64,000 bases of DNA from Sciscionella marina DSM 45152 (GTDB lineage Bacteria; Actinomycetota; Actinomycetes; Mycobacteriales; Pseudonocardiaceae): NCBI RefSeq assembly GCF_000379465.1, contig NZ_KB905383.1, forward strand, positions 62,180 to 126,179, read 5' to 3'. The notes under the pieces were generated by a model. That model saw nothing but the letters and a program-made list of their open reading frames with translations, had not been told where the DNA came from and did not search any database. Shown in pieces: positions 53,088-61,918 of the stretch. Positions within the stretch are counted from its first letter, which is position 1. Each line of letters opens with the position of its first letter. The position numbers and the translations under genes are program-made.

Positions 53088-54715
53088 TGGGGACAAAGCG
53101 AAGGACACGCGGACGGACCGATTTCGTCGTGTTCGGCGTCGCGGGTGCGCTCGCCGTCGCGTTCGTGCTCTGGGGTGGGCTCGGCACGAACTCGCTGTCC
53201 ACGGTGACCACGAAGATGCTCGGCTGGCTGGAGTCGAACTTCGGCTGGGCGTACGTGCTCGCCGCGAGCGGATTCGTGCTTTTCGTGCTGTGGCTGGCTT
53301 TCTCGCGCTACGGCAAGATCGTGCTCGGCAGGGACGAGGACACACCGGAATTCAAGACGCTGCCGTGGATCGCGATGATGTTCGCGGCGGGCATGGGCAT
53401 CGGCCTGATGTTCTACGGTGTCTCGGAGCCGCTGACCCATTACACCGACCCGCCTCCGGGGACCGGTGCCACACTGGACACCTCGATGGCCACGACGATG
53501 TTCCACTGGGCGCTGCACCCCTGGGCCTTCTACGCGGTGGTCGGGCTCGCGATCGCCTACAGCACGTTTCGCCGGGGGCGCCCGCAGCTGGTCTCCTCGG
53601 CCTTCATTCCGCTGATCGGGGACCACGCGAAGGGCTGGATCGGCAGGCTGATCGACATCCTGGCGATCTTCGCGACATTGTTCGGTTCGGCGGCCTCGCT
53701 CGGCCTTTCCGCGCTGCAGATCGGTTCCGGGCTCAAGGCGGCCGGTTTCATGTCCTCGGTGAGCACGATCGTGCTCGTGGTCGTGATCGTGGTGCTGACC
53801 GCGGCGTTCATCTTCTCCGCGGTCTCCGGTATCGAGCGCGGGGTGCAGTGGCTCGCCGCCACGAACGGGATTCTCGGCGTCGCGGTCGCCCTTTTCGTGT
53901 TCATCGCCGGCCCGACGGTCTTCATTCTGAACCTGCTGCCGACCACGCTCGGCGACTATCTCAAGGATCTGCCCGGAATGGCCGCGCGCACCGAGGCTTC
54001 CGGTGGCCTGGACATGGCCAGGTGGCTGTCCAAGAACACGATGTTCTATTGGGCGTGGTGGATCTCCTGGACTCCGTTCGTCGGGATGTTCATCGCGCGT
54101 ATTTCGCGTGGGCGCACCATTCGCCAGTTCGTCGGCGGGGTCATCCTCGTGCCGAGCGTGATCTCCCTGGTGTGGTTCGCGATCTTCGGCGGAGCGGCGA
54201 TCACCACGCAGCGCGGTGGCCTCGACCTCGCCGCGCGCTCCCAGGAGGGCCAGCTTTTCGGGTTGTTGCAACAGTATCCGGCGGTCACGTTCACCTCGCT
54301 CGTGGTGATGATCCTGGTCGGGGTCTTCTTCGTCTCCGGGGCGGACGCCGCCTCGATCGTGATGGGTTCGCTCTCCCAGCGCGGATCCACCGAGCCGAAC
54401 AAAGCGGTGATCGCCTTCTGGGGGGCACTGACCGGTGCGGTCGCCGCGATCATGCTCATCATCGGCGGGGGCGGGGAATCGGCGCTGACCGGCTTGCAGA
54501 ACCTGACGATCATCGTGGCCTCTCCGTTCGTGATCGTCATGGTGCTGCTGTGTATCGCACTGGTACGGGATTTACGAAGAGATCGGGTCGTGCTGCGGGA
54601 CGACAAGGGAGCCGAGGTCATCGAGGCAGCGGTGGACCATGGAACCGAACGGTACGGCGAGGACTTCTACCTGACCGTCGATTCGCCGTCGAGGAAGAAG
54701 AGTAAACGATCATGA
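53084..54715 (+). CDS. BCCT family betaine/carnitine/choline transporter
   Basis: A 543-residue secondary transporter with 12 predicted membrane segments. It has the BCCT signatures FAAGMGIGLMFYGVSEPLTHY, HWALHPWAFYAVVGLAIAY, FWAWWISWTP-like MFYWAWWISWTPFVGMFIAR and ISRGRTIRQFVGGVILVP. It uses Na+ or H+ gradients to take up trimethylammonium compounds. ATG 53084 overlaps the permease stop, and the 3' end overlaps the ABC ATPase start. A BCCT carrier placed inside an OpuC-type ABC operon is unusual. Confidence 0.92.
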   Translation: MMGTKRRTRGRTDFVVFGVAGALAVAFVLWGGLGTNSLSTVTTKMLGWLESNFGWAYVLAASGFVLFVLWLAFSRYGKIVLGRDEDTPEFKTLPWIAMMFAAGMGIGLMFYGVSEPLTHYTDPPPGTGATLDTSMATTMFHWALHPWAFYAVVGLAIAYSTFRRGRPQLVSSAFIPLIGDHAKGWIGRLIDILAIFATLFGSAASLGLSALQIGSGLKAAGFMSSVSTIVLVVVIVVLTAAFIFSAVSGIERGVQWLAATNGILGVAVALFVFIAGPTVFILNLLPTTLGDYLKDLPGMAARTEASGGLDMARWLSKNTMFYWAWWISWTPFVGMFIARISRGRTIRQFVGGVILVPSVISLVWFAIFGGAAITTQRGGLDLAARSQEGQLFGLLQQYPAVTFTSLVVMILVGVFFVSGADAASIVMGSLSQRGSTEPNKAVIAFWGALTGAVAAIMLIIGGGGESALTGLQNLTIIVASPFVIVMVLLCIALVRDLRRDRVVLRDDKGAEVIEAAVDHGTERYGEDFYLTVDSPSRKKSKRS

Positions 54716-55869
54716 CGAACACCGAGAACGCGCCGAGTGGCGCGGAAATCCGCCTCGAAGAGGTGACGAAGCGCTATTCCGGAACCGCGAGTCCGGCGGT
54801 CGCCTCGGTCACGATGACGATTCCCCCGGGAAAAACGGTGATCTTCGTCGGACCGTCGGGCTGCGGCAAGACGACCACGATGAAGATGATCAACCGGCTC
54901 ATCGAACCCACCTCGGGCCGGATCAGCATCGATGACCGCGATGTGCTCGACATCGATCCGGACAAGCTGCGCCGCACCATCGGCTACGCCATCCAGCAGG
55001 CGGGGCTTTTCCCGCACATGACGGTGGCGCAGAACATCGGCATGGTTCCCTCGCTGTTGCGCTGGAACAAGAAGAAGCTCGCCGAGCGGGTAGAGGAGAT
55101 GCTCGATCTGGTCGGGCTGGATTCCGCGGTGTTCCACGACCGGTATCCGCGCCAGCTTTCCGGCGGCCAGCAGCAGCGGGTCGGTGTGGCGCGAGCGCTC
55201 GCCGCGGACCCGCCGGTATTGCTGATGGATGAACCGTTCGGCGCGGTCGATCCGATCACCAGGGGGAATCTGCAGGATGAGCTGATGCGGCTGCAGTCCG
55301 AGCTGCACAAGACGATCGTGTTCGTCACGCACGATTTCGACGAGGCGGTCAAGCTGGGCGACCGGATCGCGGTGCTCGGCGAGCAGTCGAAGATCCTGCA
55401 GTACGACACCCCGGAGGCGATCCTGCAGAATCCGGCCGATGACACGGTCGCCGGATTCGTCGGCGCCGGTGCCTCGCTCAAACAGCTCACCCTGCTGCGG
55501 GTCCGGGATGTGGAGCTGAAGCAGGAGGCGATCACCGCGCGCCCGGACGAGACCGTCGAGGCGGTGCGCCGCCAGCTCGAGGAGCGGAACCGGCCGTTCG
55601 CCTTGGTGCTCGACGAGCGGGACCGGCCGGCCCGCTGGGTCCACAAGCGACAGTTGGCGCAGGCGAGTTCCTTGCGCACCGCGGGAAAACCGATCGGGGA
55701 CTTCGTCTCCACCCAGTCCACGCTGCAGGACGCGCTCGAGGCCTGCCTCGCCGAGGGCGGAGCGGCGGTGGTCACCAAGGAACGCGGCCGTTATGCCGGA
55801 ACCATCGATATCGACACGGTGATGGCGACCGTGCAGCGGCTGCGCGATGAGGCCGGGGTGTCCGAATGA
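54712..55869 (+). CDS. Betaine/choline ABC transporter ATP-binding protein (OpuCA-like)
   Basis: A 385-residue ATPase: Walker A VGPSGCGKTTTMKMINRL, signature LSGGQQQRVGVARALA, Walker B VLLMDEPFGAVDPITRGNL and the switch His in VFVTHDFDEA. The C-terminal third (QLEERNRPFALVLDERDRPA, GDFVSTQSTLQDALEACLAE) is a CBS pair, which in OpuA/OpuC senses ionic strength. The ATG overlaps the BCCT stop and its own TGA overlaps the next ATG. Confidence 0.93.
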   Translation: MTNTENAPSGAEIRLEEVTKRYSGTASPAVASVTMTIPPGKTVIFVGPSGCGKTTTMKMINRLIEPTSGRISIDDRDVLDIDPDKLRRTIGYAIQQAGLFPHMTVAQNIGMVPSLLRWNKKKLAERVEEMLDLVGLDSAVFHDRYPRQLSGGQQQRVGVARALAADPPVLLMDEPFGAVDPITRGNLQDELMRLQSELHKTIVFVTHDFDEAVKLGDRIAVLGEQSKILQYDTPEAILQNPADDTVAGFVGAGASLKQLTLLRVRDVELKQEAITARPDETVEAVRRQLEERNRPFALVLDERDRPARWVHKRQLAQASSLRTAGKPIGDFVSTQSTLQDALEACLAEGGAAVVTKERGRYAGTIDIDTVMATVQRLRDEAGVSE

Positions 55870-56630
55870 GTACCGCCACCGCCCAGCTCGGCGAGCGCCG
55901 CTCGGAACGGTTGCGCATCTGGGGCCAGCCGATCGCGGTCGTGCTGATCGTGGCGGCCGTGCTCATCTGGGCGTTCGCCAGCGAACTCGACGACATCGAG
56001 AAGCGCAATCTCAATGCCGCGGTGATTCTTTCCCTTACCTGGGAACACATCGTGCTCTCCATCGCGGTCGCGGCGATCGTGGTGTTCGTCGCCGTTCCGC
56101 TCGGGGTGCTGCTCACCCGCCGGTGGGCACGGTTCGCCGCCCCGTTCTTCCTGGCGATCGCGAACATCGGGCAGGCGGCGCCCTCGATCGGGGTGCTCGT
56201 GCTGTTCTTCCTCGCGCTCGGCGGGGTGGTCAACTTCTGGGTCGCCGTGGGGCCGATCGCGTTCTATGCGCTGCTTCCCGTACTGCGCAACACGATTCTC
56301 GGGGTGCGCAGCGTCGACTCGTCCTATGTCGAGGCGGGCACCGGTATCGGCATGTCGCGCTCCAAGGTGCTGTTCACCATCGAGCTTCCCCTTGCCGTGC
56401 CCTACATCCTCGCCGGTCTGCGCACCTCGCTGGTGCTCGCGGTCGGCACGGCGACCCTGGCCACGTTCGTCGGTGACGGTGGACTCGGGGAGCTGATCGT
56501 CACCGGCTACAAGCTCGCCCGTTACCCGGTGCTCGTGGTCGGGGCGGCGCTCGCGATGGCGCTGGCGCTGCTGGTCGACTGGCTCGGTGGCCTCGCGGAG
56601 CGCTGGATCGGTCCGAAGGGGTTGCGATGA
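55866..56630 (+). CDS. Betaine/choline ABC transporter permease (OpuCD-like)
   Basis: A 254-residue permease: LRIWGQPIAVVLIVAAVLIW, IVLSIAVAAIVVFVAVPLGV, LAIANIGQAAPSIGVLVLFF, and the loop YVEAGTGIGMSRSKVLFTIELPLAVPYILAG, then GTATLATFVGDGGLGELIVTG. It pairs with the permease at 52431 and the ATPase to form the OpuC-type importer. Coupled to both neighbours by 4-bp overlaps. Confidence 0.92.
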   Translation: MSTATAQLGERRSERLRIWGQPIAVVLIVAAVLIWAFASELDDIEKRNLNAAVILSLTWEHIVLSIAVAAIVVFVAVPLGVLLTRRWARFAAPFFLAIANIGQAAPSIGVLVLFFLALGGVVNFWVAVGPIAFYALLPVLRNTILGVRSVDSSYVEAGTGIGMSRSKVLFTIELPLAVPYILAGLRTSLVLAVGTATLATFVGDGGLGELIVTGYKLARYPVLVVGAALAMALALLVDWLGGLAERWIGPKGLR

Positions 56631-57610
56631 AACGGTTTGTCTCGGTCCTGCTCGCCGCGCTGCTCGCGGGTTCGCTTTCCGCGTGCGGACTCTCCTCCGG
56701 CAACAGCGTGCCGTTCTCGGTCGGTCCCGGCTCGATCCGGATGGATCCCAGTCTCAAGGATGTTCCGGTGACGGTGGGGTCGAAGGATTTCACCGAGCAG
56801 ATCCTGTTGGCCTACATCACCGAGTACGCCCTGCAGGCCGCGGGTATGGATGTGAAGGACCTGTCGAACATCTCCGGTTCCAATTCCGGAAGGCAGGCCC
56901 TGCTGGACGGACAGATCGACGTGATGTGGGAATACACGGGCACCGCGTGGATTTCCTACCTCAGTAAGACCGATCCCATTTCCGATCCGGACAAGATGTT
57001 CGCCGCGGTGCGCGATGTGGATGCGGGGAACGGGGTTTCCTGGGTGGACCGGGCACCGCTGAACAATGTGTACACGATGGCGCAGAGCCAGCAGGTGCGG
57101 AAGAAATACGGAGTGCGGACGCTGTCGGACCTGGCCGCGTTGTTCCGCAAGGATCCGTCCGCGGTGACGATCTGCATCGAGAGCGAGTTCGCCAGCCGTA
57201 ATGACGGGTGGCCCTCGGTGGAGAAGAAATACGGTTTCAAACTCCCGGATTCGAACATCCGCAAACTGGATACCGGCGCCATCTACCAGGCTACGGCGAA
57301 CGCCCAGTCGTGCAATTTCGGTGAGATCTTCCAGACCGATGCCCGGCAGCGCTCGCTGAACCTGAGCACCCTCAAGGACGACAAGCACGCTTTCCCCGCC
57401 TACAACGGCGCGGTGACGTTACGGACCGAATTCCTCAAGCAGCATCCCGCGATCGAACGTGTGCTCGCGCCCGTCGCCGCGAAACTGACGAGCAATACGA
57501 TGATCGAGCTTTCCACCCAGGTCGATGTGCGGGGCAGGGATTCGGCCGAGGTCGCGCGCGAATGGATGATCGCGCAGGGTTTTGTCTCGGATCCCGCGAA
57601 GTCCCGCTGA
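56627..57610 (+). CDS. Betaine/choline ABC substrate-binding lipoprotein (OpuCC-like), copy 1
   Basis: A 327-residue lipoprotein with signal FVSVLLAALLAGSLSACGLS (lipobox LSAC). The OpuAC domain reads PVTVGSKDFTEQILLAYITEYALQAAG, WEYTGTAWISYLSKTDPI, TMAQSQQVRKKYGVRTLSDLAALF, then KYGFKLPDSNIRKLDTGAIY. Aromatic residues in these motifs fit a cation-pi binding box for quaternary amines. The ATG overlaps the permease stop. It is about 75% identical by eye to the next gene. Confidence 0.93.
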   Translation: MKRFVSVLLAALLAGSLSACGLSSGNSVPFSVGPGSIRMDPSLKDVPVTVGSKDFTEQILLAYITEYALQAAGMDVKDLSNISGSNSGRQALLDGQIDVMWEYTGTAWISYLSKTDPISDPDKMFAAVRDVDAGNGVSWVDRAPLNNVYTMAQSQQVRKKYGVRTLSDLAALFRKDPSAVTICIESEFASRNDGWPSVEKKYGFKLPDSNIRKLDTGAIYQATANAQSCNFGEIFQTDARQRSLNLSTLKDDKHAFPAYNGAVTLRTEFLKQHPAIERVLAPVAAKLTSNTMIELSTQVDVRGRDSAEVAREWMIAQGFVSDPAKSR

Positions 57611-57617
57611 TCGCGGC

Positions 57618-58577
57618 ATGCGCCGGTTCGCCGTCCTGAGCGCAGTGCTGTTGTTCCTCGTGTCCGGATGTGGGCTCTCGTCCGGCAGCACCGTGCCGTT
57701 CGCCGCGGCGCCCGGTTCGATCCGGCCGGTGCCCGCGCTGCGCGGGGTCCCGGTGACGGTGGGGTCGAAGGATTTCACCGAGCAGATCCTGTTGGCCTAC
57801 ATCACCGAGTACGCCCTGCAGGCTGCGGGGATGCAGGTGCAGGACCTGTCGAACATCTCCGGTTCGAACGCCGGGCGGCAGGCCCTGCTGGACGGCCAGA
57901 TCGACCTGATGTGGGAGTACACCGGGACCGCGTGGATGTCGTATCTGGGCAAGACCGACGCGATCTCGGACCCGGACCGGATGTTCGCCGCGGTGCGCGA
58001 TGTGGATGCGGGGAACGGGGTTTCCTGGGTGGACCGGGCGCCGCTGAACAATGTGTACACGATGGCGCAGAGCCAGGACGTGCGCCGGAAGTACGGGGTT
58101 CGGTCGCTCTCGGATCTGGCCGCGCTGTTCCACAGGGATCCGTCCGCGGTGACGATCTGCATCGAGACCGAGTTCGCCAGCCGCAACGACGGCTGGGCGG
58201 CCGTGGAGAAGAAATACGGGTTCAAGCTCCCCGATTCGAACATCCGGAAGCTGGACACGGGCGCTATCTACCCGGCGACGGCGAGCGGGCGCTCCTGTCA
58301 CTTCGGCGAGATCACCGAGACCGATGCCCGCCAGCGTGCCCTGAAGCTCGACACCCTGACCGACGACGGCCATGCCTTTGCGGCATACAACGCGGCGGTG
58401 ACTATGCGTACCCGGTTTGCACGGGCCTATCCGGGCATCGCGCGGGTGCTCCGGCCGGTGGCCGCGAAACTGACCAGTCAGACGATGCTCGACCTGTCCG
58501 CGGAGGTCGACGTGCGCGGCAGGGACTGGGCCGAGGTCGCGCGTGACTGGATGATCAAGCAGGGATTCGTGCGCTAG
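57618..58577 (+). CDS. Betaine/choline ABC substrate-binding lipoprotein (OpuCC-like), copy 2
   Basis: A 319-residue tandem paralogue of copy 1 with signal RFAVLSAVLLFLVSGCGLSS (lipobox VSGC). Many blocks are identical at residue level (VTVGSKDFTEQILLAYITEY, NGVSWVDRAPLNNVYTMAQS) and even at DNA level in places. Differences concentrate after residue ~220 and in the N-terminal linker. It is the last gene of the operon. Recent duplication followed by divergence of ligand range is likely. Confidence 0.93.
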   Translation: MRRFAVLSAVLLFLVSGCGLSSGSTVPFAAAPGSIRPVPALRGVPVTVGSKDFTEQILLAYITEYALQAAGMQVQDLSNISGSNAGRQALLDGQIDLMWEYTGTAWMSYLGKTDAISDPDRMFAAVRDVDAGNGVSWVDRAPLNNVYTMAQSQDVRRKYGVRSLSDLAALFHRDPSAVTICIETEFASRNDGWAAVEKKYGFKLPDSNIRKLDTGAIYPATASGRSCHFGEITETDARQRALKLDTLTDDGHAFAAYNAAVTMRTRFARAYPGIARVLRPVAAKLTSQTMLDLSAEVDVRGRDWAEVARDWMIKQGFVR

Positions 58578-58583
58578 CTCCGC

Positions 58584-58760
58584 TCACTCTTCCTGCTCTT
58601 TTGATGACTCACGGTGATCATTTTTCTTGCTTTCCGACTTGGCGGTGTCCGCGTAGAGCTTCGCGCGCGCCTCGCCGTGCACCGATTCGATCGCCTGGTG
58701 AGCGGCTTCCGCCTGCTCAGCGAGCCATGTCTCGAAGTCGTCCTTTGTTTCGGTCATCAT
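58584..58760 (-). CDS. Small acidic hypothetical protein
   Basis: A 58-residue protein: MMTETKDDFETWLAEQAEAA, then HQAIESVHGEARAKLYADTA and KSESKKNDHRESSKEQEE. It is helical, charged, and has no membrane segment. GGAGA precedes the two ATG codons (58760 and 58757), and the codon use fits a real gene. It converges on the OpuC operon; the two stops are seven bases apart. The function is unknown. Confidence 0.72.
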   Translation of the reverse strand: MMTETKDDFETWLAEQAEAAHQAIESVHGEARAKLYADTAKSESKKNDHRESSKEQEE

Positions 58761-58882
58761 GCTCTCCCCGACACCCTCCCGGTACCCGACTCAGTTACAT
58801 CAACTGACGGTAACAGTGAACCCCCGGTCGACGCATCGGCAACCGAAATGTCCAGTTAATGGGACGCTGCGAGCGGGGGAGC

Positions 58883-58951
58883 GGTGCTCGTGCGTGGTTG
58901 TGTTGGTTAGAACCAACACAACCACGCACGAGCACCCGTTTGTCCTGGTCA
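58883..58951. repeat. Palindromic repeat R10 (3' end of the GGT pseudogene)
   Basis: The arms GGTGCTCGTGCGTGGTTG and CAACCACGCACGAGCACC continue inward to TGTTGG-TTAGAA-CCAACA without a mismatch. The right side extends CGTTTGTCCTGGTCA, where TCA is the last in-frame stop of the decayed GGT gene. This is the longest perfect stem (24 bp). Confidence 0.92.
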
Positions 58952-60420
58952 GTGGCCTGCGGCGTAGCCCTGATCGGTTCGCGGGTTGGCGCCCGCGCGA
59001 AGCAGGCCGGTTTCCGGGTCCCGGGCCACAGCACACATTCGGCCGAGTGACCAGGGTCCGGAGTCGTGAACCTTGTGCCCGATCTCACGCAGCCGCGCGA
59101 GGGTGTCCGCGCCGAGCCGGGATTCCGCGACGAGGGCACCCGGATCCAGGTGCGCGGGCTGAACGAGCTCGGGAAAGACAGGGAGTGCTAGGAGGGTGCG
59201 TCGATCGCGCTCTGCAGGTCGAGGCCGCCGTGGATGTGGGCAAGCCAGCCGAAGGCGAGGCGAGGTTCGCCCGCGCGCAGGGCGAGGCTCGGGGTGAGCG
59301 TGGTGCGCGGCCGTTTTGCCGGGTGAGGGAGTTGGGCTGCCCTGGCTCGAGCCAGAACATCCGGGCACGGGTGCCGAGGCAGAAGCCGAGCGATTCGAGG
59401 GCGGGCGAGGACTGCAGCCAGCCACGGGAGGGGTCGCCGAGACGATGTTGCCGCGCGTGTCCACGACGTCTACGTGCACGGTGTCGCCCCGGGTGTTGCC
59501 GGTGCGCCCGATGGTGGGTTCGCCCGACCGACCCGAACGCGTCGAGCAGTTCGGGCACGGCGAGACCCGGTCCTCGCGGACGAACGCGGGCAGCCGTGGT
59601 TCGGCGCCACCGGGCGATCCCGGTCGCAGTTCGGCGTTCGCGGTGTCCGTGATGAGTGCCCGGCACGCGGCCAGGCATCCCGGATCGAGCAGTTCCTCGG
59701 CGCTGACCCGCGCGGAGTCGGCGAAGGTGAGCTTGGCGCACTCCGTGGCCACGTGCACCGTTCGTACGCTGGGGATTCCCTCGGTGTAGTCGAGTTCATC
59801 GCGGAATCCCTCGAGTAGGGCAAGCGTTTGCGCGAGGACCGGTCCTTGGCTCCACAGTCCGCATTTGGCCAGCATCCACTCGCTGAGGCGCACGGTGACC
59901 GGGTCTTCGGTGCTCGCCGCTCAGCGCGCCAGATCATTCCCGGTCAGCAGGTCGGCGTGCGCGACCCCGGACTCGTGTACCTCGGCCTCGTCGAGCAGGC
60001 GTTCCCAGGTGTCGGCGAGTACCGGATCGCGATGCATACCGTCGGCCGGTGTGCCGCGCGGGCACCAGAGGGCCGACGGCCGGGTAGTCGTTGCGGGCGT
60101 AACCGATGGCATAGCCGGGCACCTCGCGAAGCGTCTCGGTGCCGTAGTCGCGCAGCAGCCGCAGCCAGCCGTCCCACGCCCCGGGCACGGTCGCCGGAAG
60201 CAGTCCGCTGCCGGGCATGATGTCGAAGCCGAGCCCGCGCATTGCTCGATGCTTGCGGCCTGCGGGTCGACGACCTGGAGCACGAACCCGGCAGCGACCG
60301 GCGGCATCGAAGGCGTTGCCCCTGGGTCTCCAGCACTGCCATCCCGGCAGCCGTTCCCAGCCAGTGAGTGGAGGAGACCATTCCATGGGTACCGCGCAAC
60401 TCGGGCCGGGTTGTCCACAC
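58949..60420 (-). pseudogene. Gamma-glutamyltransferase, multiply frameshifted
   Basis: Fragments of one GGT polypeptide lie in order across all three minus frames. They are GMVSSTHWLGTAAGMAVLET, VAAGFVLQVVDPQA, GLGFDIMPGSGLLPATVPGA, WDGWLRLLRDYGTETLREVP, WERLLDEAEVHES, LAKCGLWSQGPVLAQTLALL and LDYTEGIPSVRTVHVATECA. The remaining ones are the small-subunit start region GNTRGDTVHVDVVDTRGNIV, SPALESLGFCLGTRARMFWL and a C-terminal HKVHDSGPWSLG. At least four or five frame changes separate them, so no functional enzyme can be made. The position next to ugd is probably fortuitous. Confidence 0.82.
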
Positions 60421-60426
60421 GTGGCC

Positions 60427-61719
60427 CTATTTTGGCTTGGCGGGCCTTCCGACACCATGCCAGGTGAGCCCGGCCTCGTTGAGGGTGGCCGGATCCAGGT
60501 GGTTGCGAGTGTCGAGCACGAGCGAACCGCTCATCAGCTCGGCGACCACATCCCAGCGCAGTGTCCGGAACATCGGCCATTCGGTCAGCAGCAGTACCGC
60601 GTCGGTGGCCTTCACCGCCTGATAGGCATCGTCCACGATGGTGATGCCCTCGACCTCGCCGCCGATCGCCGGATCGAACGCGGTGATCTCGGCACCCTCG
60701 GCGAGCAGTAGTTCGGTGACCGCGAGCGCGGGCGAACCGCGCAGGTCGTTGGTGCCGGATTTGAAGGCGAGTCCGAGCACCCCGATCCGCGCCTGCCGCA
60801 GCGGCCTGTCCAGCTGGGCGCGCAGCCGTTCCACCACACGCTCCCGTTGCCGGTTGTTGTCCTCGATCGCTGCGCGGAGCACGTCGAATCGTCCGCCGGT
60901 GGCGTCCACCGAGCGCAGCAGCGCCGAGGTGTCCTTCGGCAGGCAGGATCCGCCCCAACCGGGTCCCGGGCGCAGAAATGAACTGCCGATGCGCGGATCG
61001 TGTCCCATTCCCGCGGTGACCGCGTCGATATCGGCACCTACCGATTCGCACAATTCGGCCATCGCATTGACATAGGACAATTTGACCGCGAGAAAGCAAT
61101 TCGAGGCGTACTTGATCATTTCCGCGCTCGCGGCGTCGGTGCATACCGTCGGCGTGCGCAGTGGGCCGTAGAGGCAGGCGACCTGATGGGCGGCGTTCTC
61201 GTCATCGCTGCCGACCACGATGCGGTCCGGATTGAGGAAGTCGTGCACCGCGCTGCCCTCGGCGAGGAACTCCGGATTGCTGACCACGGCGAGGTCCTGG
61301 CGGCCGAGCAGCTGGCTCACCCATTCGGCGGTACCGACCGGGACCGTGGACTTGGTGACCACGATGGTCCCCGGTGCCAGGAGTTCGCGCAGCTCGGTGA
61401 CCACGGAACGGATCGCGGACAGGTCGGCGTTCCCGTCCTGGCCCATCGGGGTCGGCACGCAGAGAAACACGATTTCCGCGTCCGCCGCGGCCGAGGCACC
61501 CACCACGAACTCCAGGTCACCGGCGGCGATGCCGTTCTCCACCAGTTCGGCGAGGCCCGGTTCGAGAATGTCCACCCTGCCCTCGCGCAGCCGCGCGACC
61601 TTGGTCTCGTCGATATCCGCGCAGGTGACGTGGTAACCAAAGGAAGCGAGGCACGCACCGATTGTCAGTCCCACATATCCGGTACCAACCACCGCGACCC
61701 GACGGATCGACACGTCCAT
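60427..61719 (-). CDS. ugd: UDP-glucose 6-dehydrogenase
   Basis: A 430-residue NAD-dependent oxidoreductase converting UDP-glucose to UDP-glucuronate. It has VAVVGTGYVGLTIGACLASFG, FLCVPTPMGQDGNADLSAIR, VVTKSTVPVGTAEW, the catalytic-Cys motif PGPGWGGSCLPKDTSALL and VLGLAFKSGTNDLRGSPAL. ATG 61719 follows GGGAG; ATG 61737 is an alternative. It feeds capsule or glycan synthesis. It is divergent from the aldo/keto reductase gene. Confidence 0.95.
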   Translation of the reverse strand: MDVSIRRVAVVGTGYVGLTIGACLASFGYHVTCADIDETKVARLREGRVDILEPGLAELVENGIAAGDLEFVVGASAAADAEIVFLCVPTPMGQDGNADLSAIRSVVTELRELLAPGTIVVTKSTVPVGTAEWVSQLLGRQDLAVVSNPEFLAEGSAVHDFLNPDRIVVGSDDENAAHQVACLYGPLRTPTVCTDAASAEMIKYASNCFLAVKLSYVNAMAELCESVGADIDAVTAGMGHDPRIGSSFLRPGPGWGGSCLPKDTSALLRSVDATGGRFDVLRAAIEDNNRQRERVVERLRAQLDRPLRQARIGVLGLAFKSGTNDLRGSPALAVTELLLAEGAEITAFDPAIGGEVEGITIVDDAYQAVKATDAVLLLTEWPMFRTLRWDVVAELMSGSLVLDTRNHLDPATLNEAGLTWHGVGRPAKPK

Positions 61720-61918
61720 CACACTCCCGGTATCCATCTACGGTAACGACCGTGGCAGGTTCAGTTGGCGCACGAGCGAACGGCGGTGAGATGTCGTGCA
61801 TATTCGACCGTACTGATTGTCAATCGGGGTAGCACCATATCGCACCGATATAAAGGGCTCGTTGTCGACAAGATCACGTGATGTATGGGGCTGCCGCACT
61901 AGTGACTACAGTACGGGC

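Noticed and set aside
59826-59839. A second LacI-like site (GCGTTTGCGCGA) in the GGT pseudogene
   Set aside because: Only half of the palindrome is kept and it lies inside a decayed coding region.
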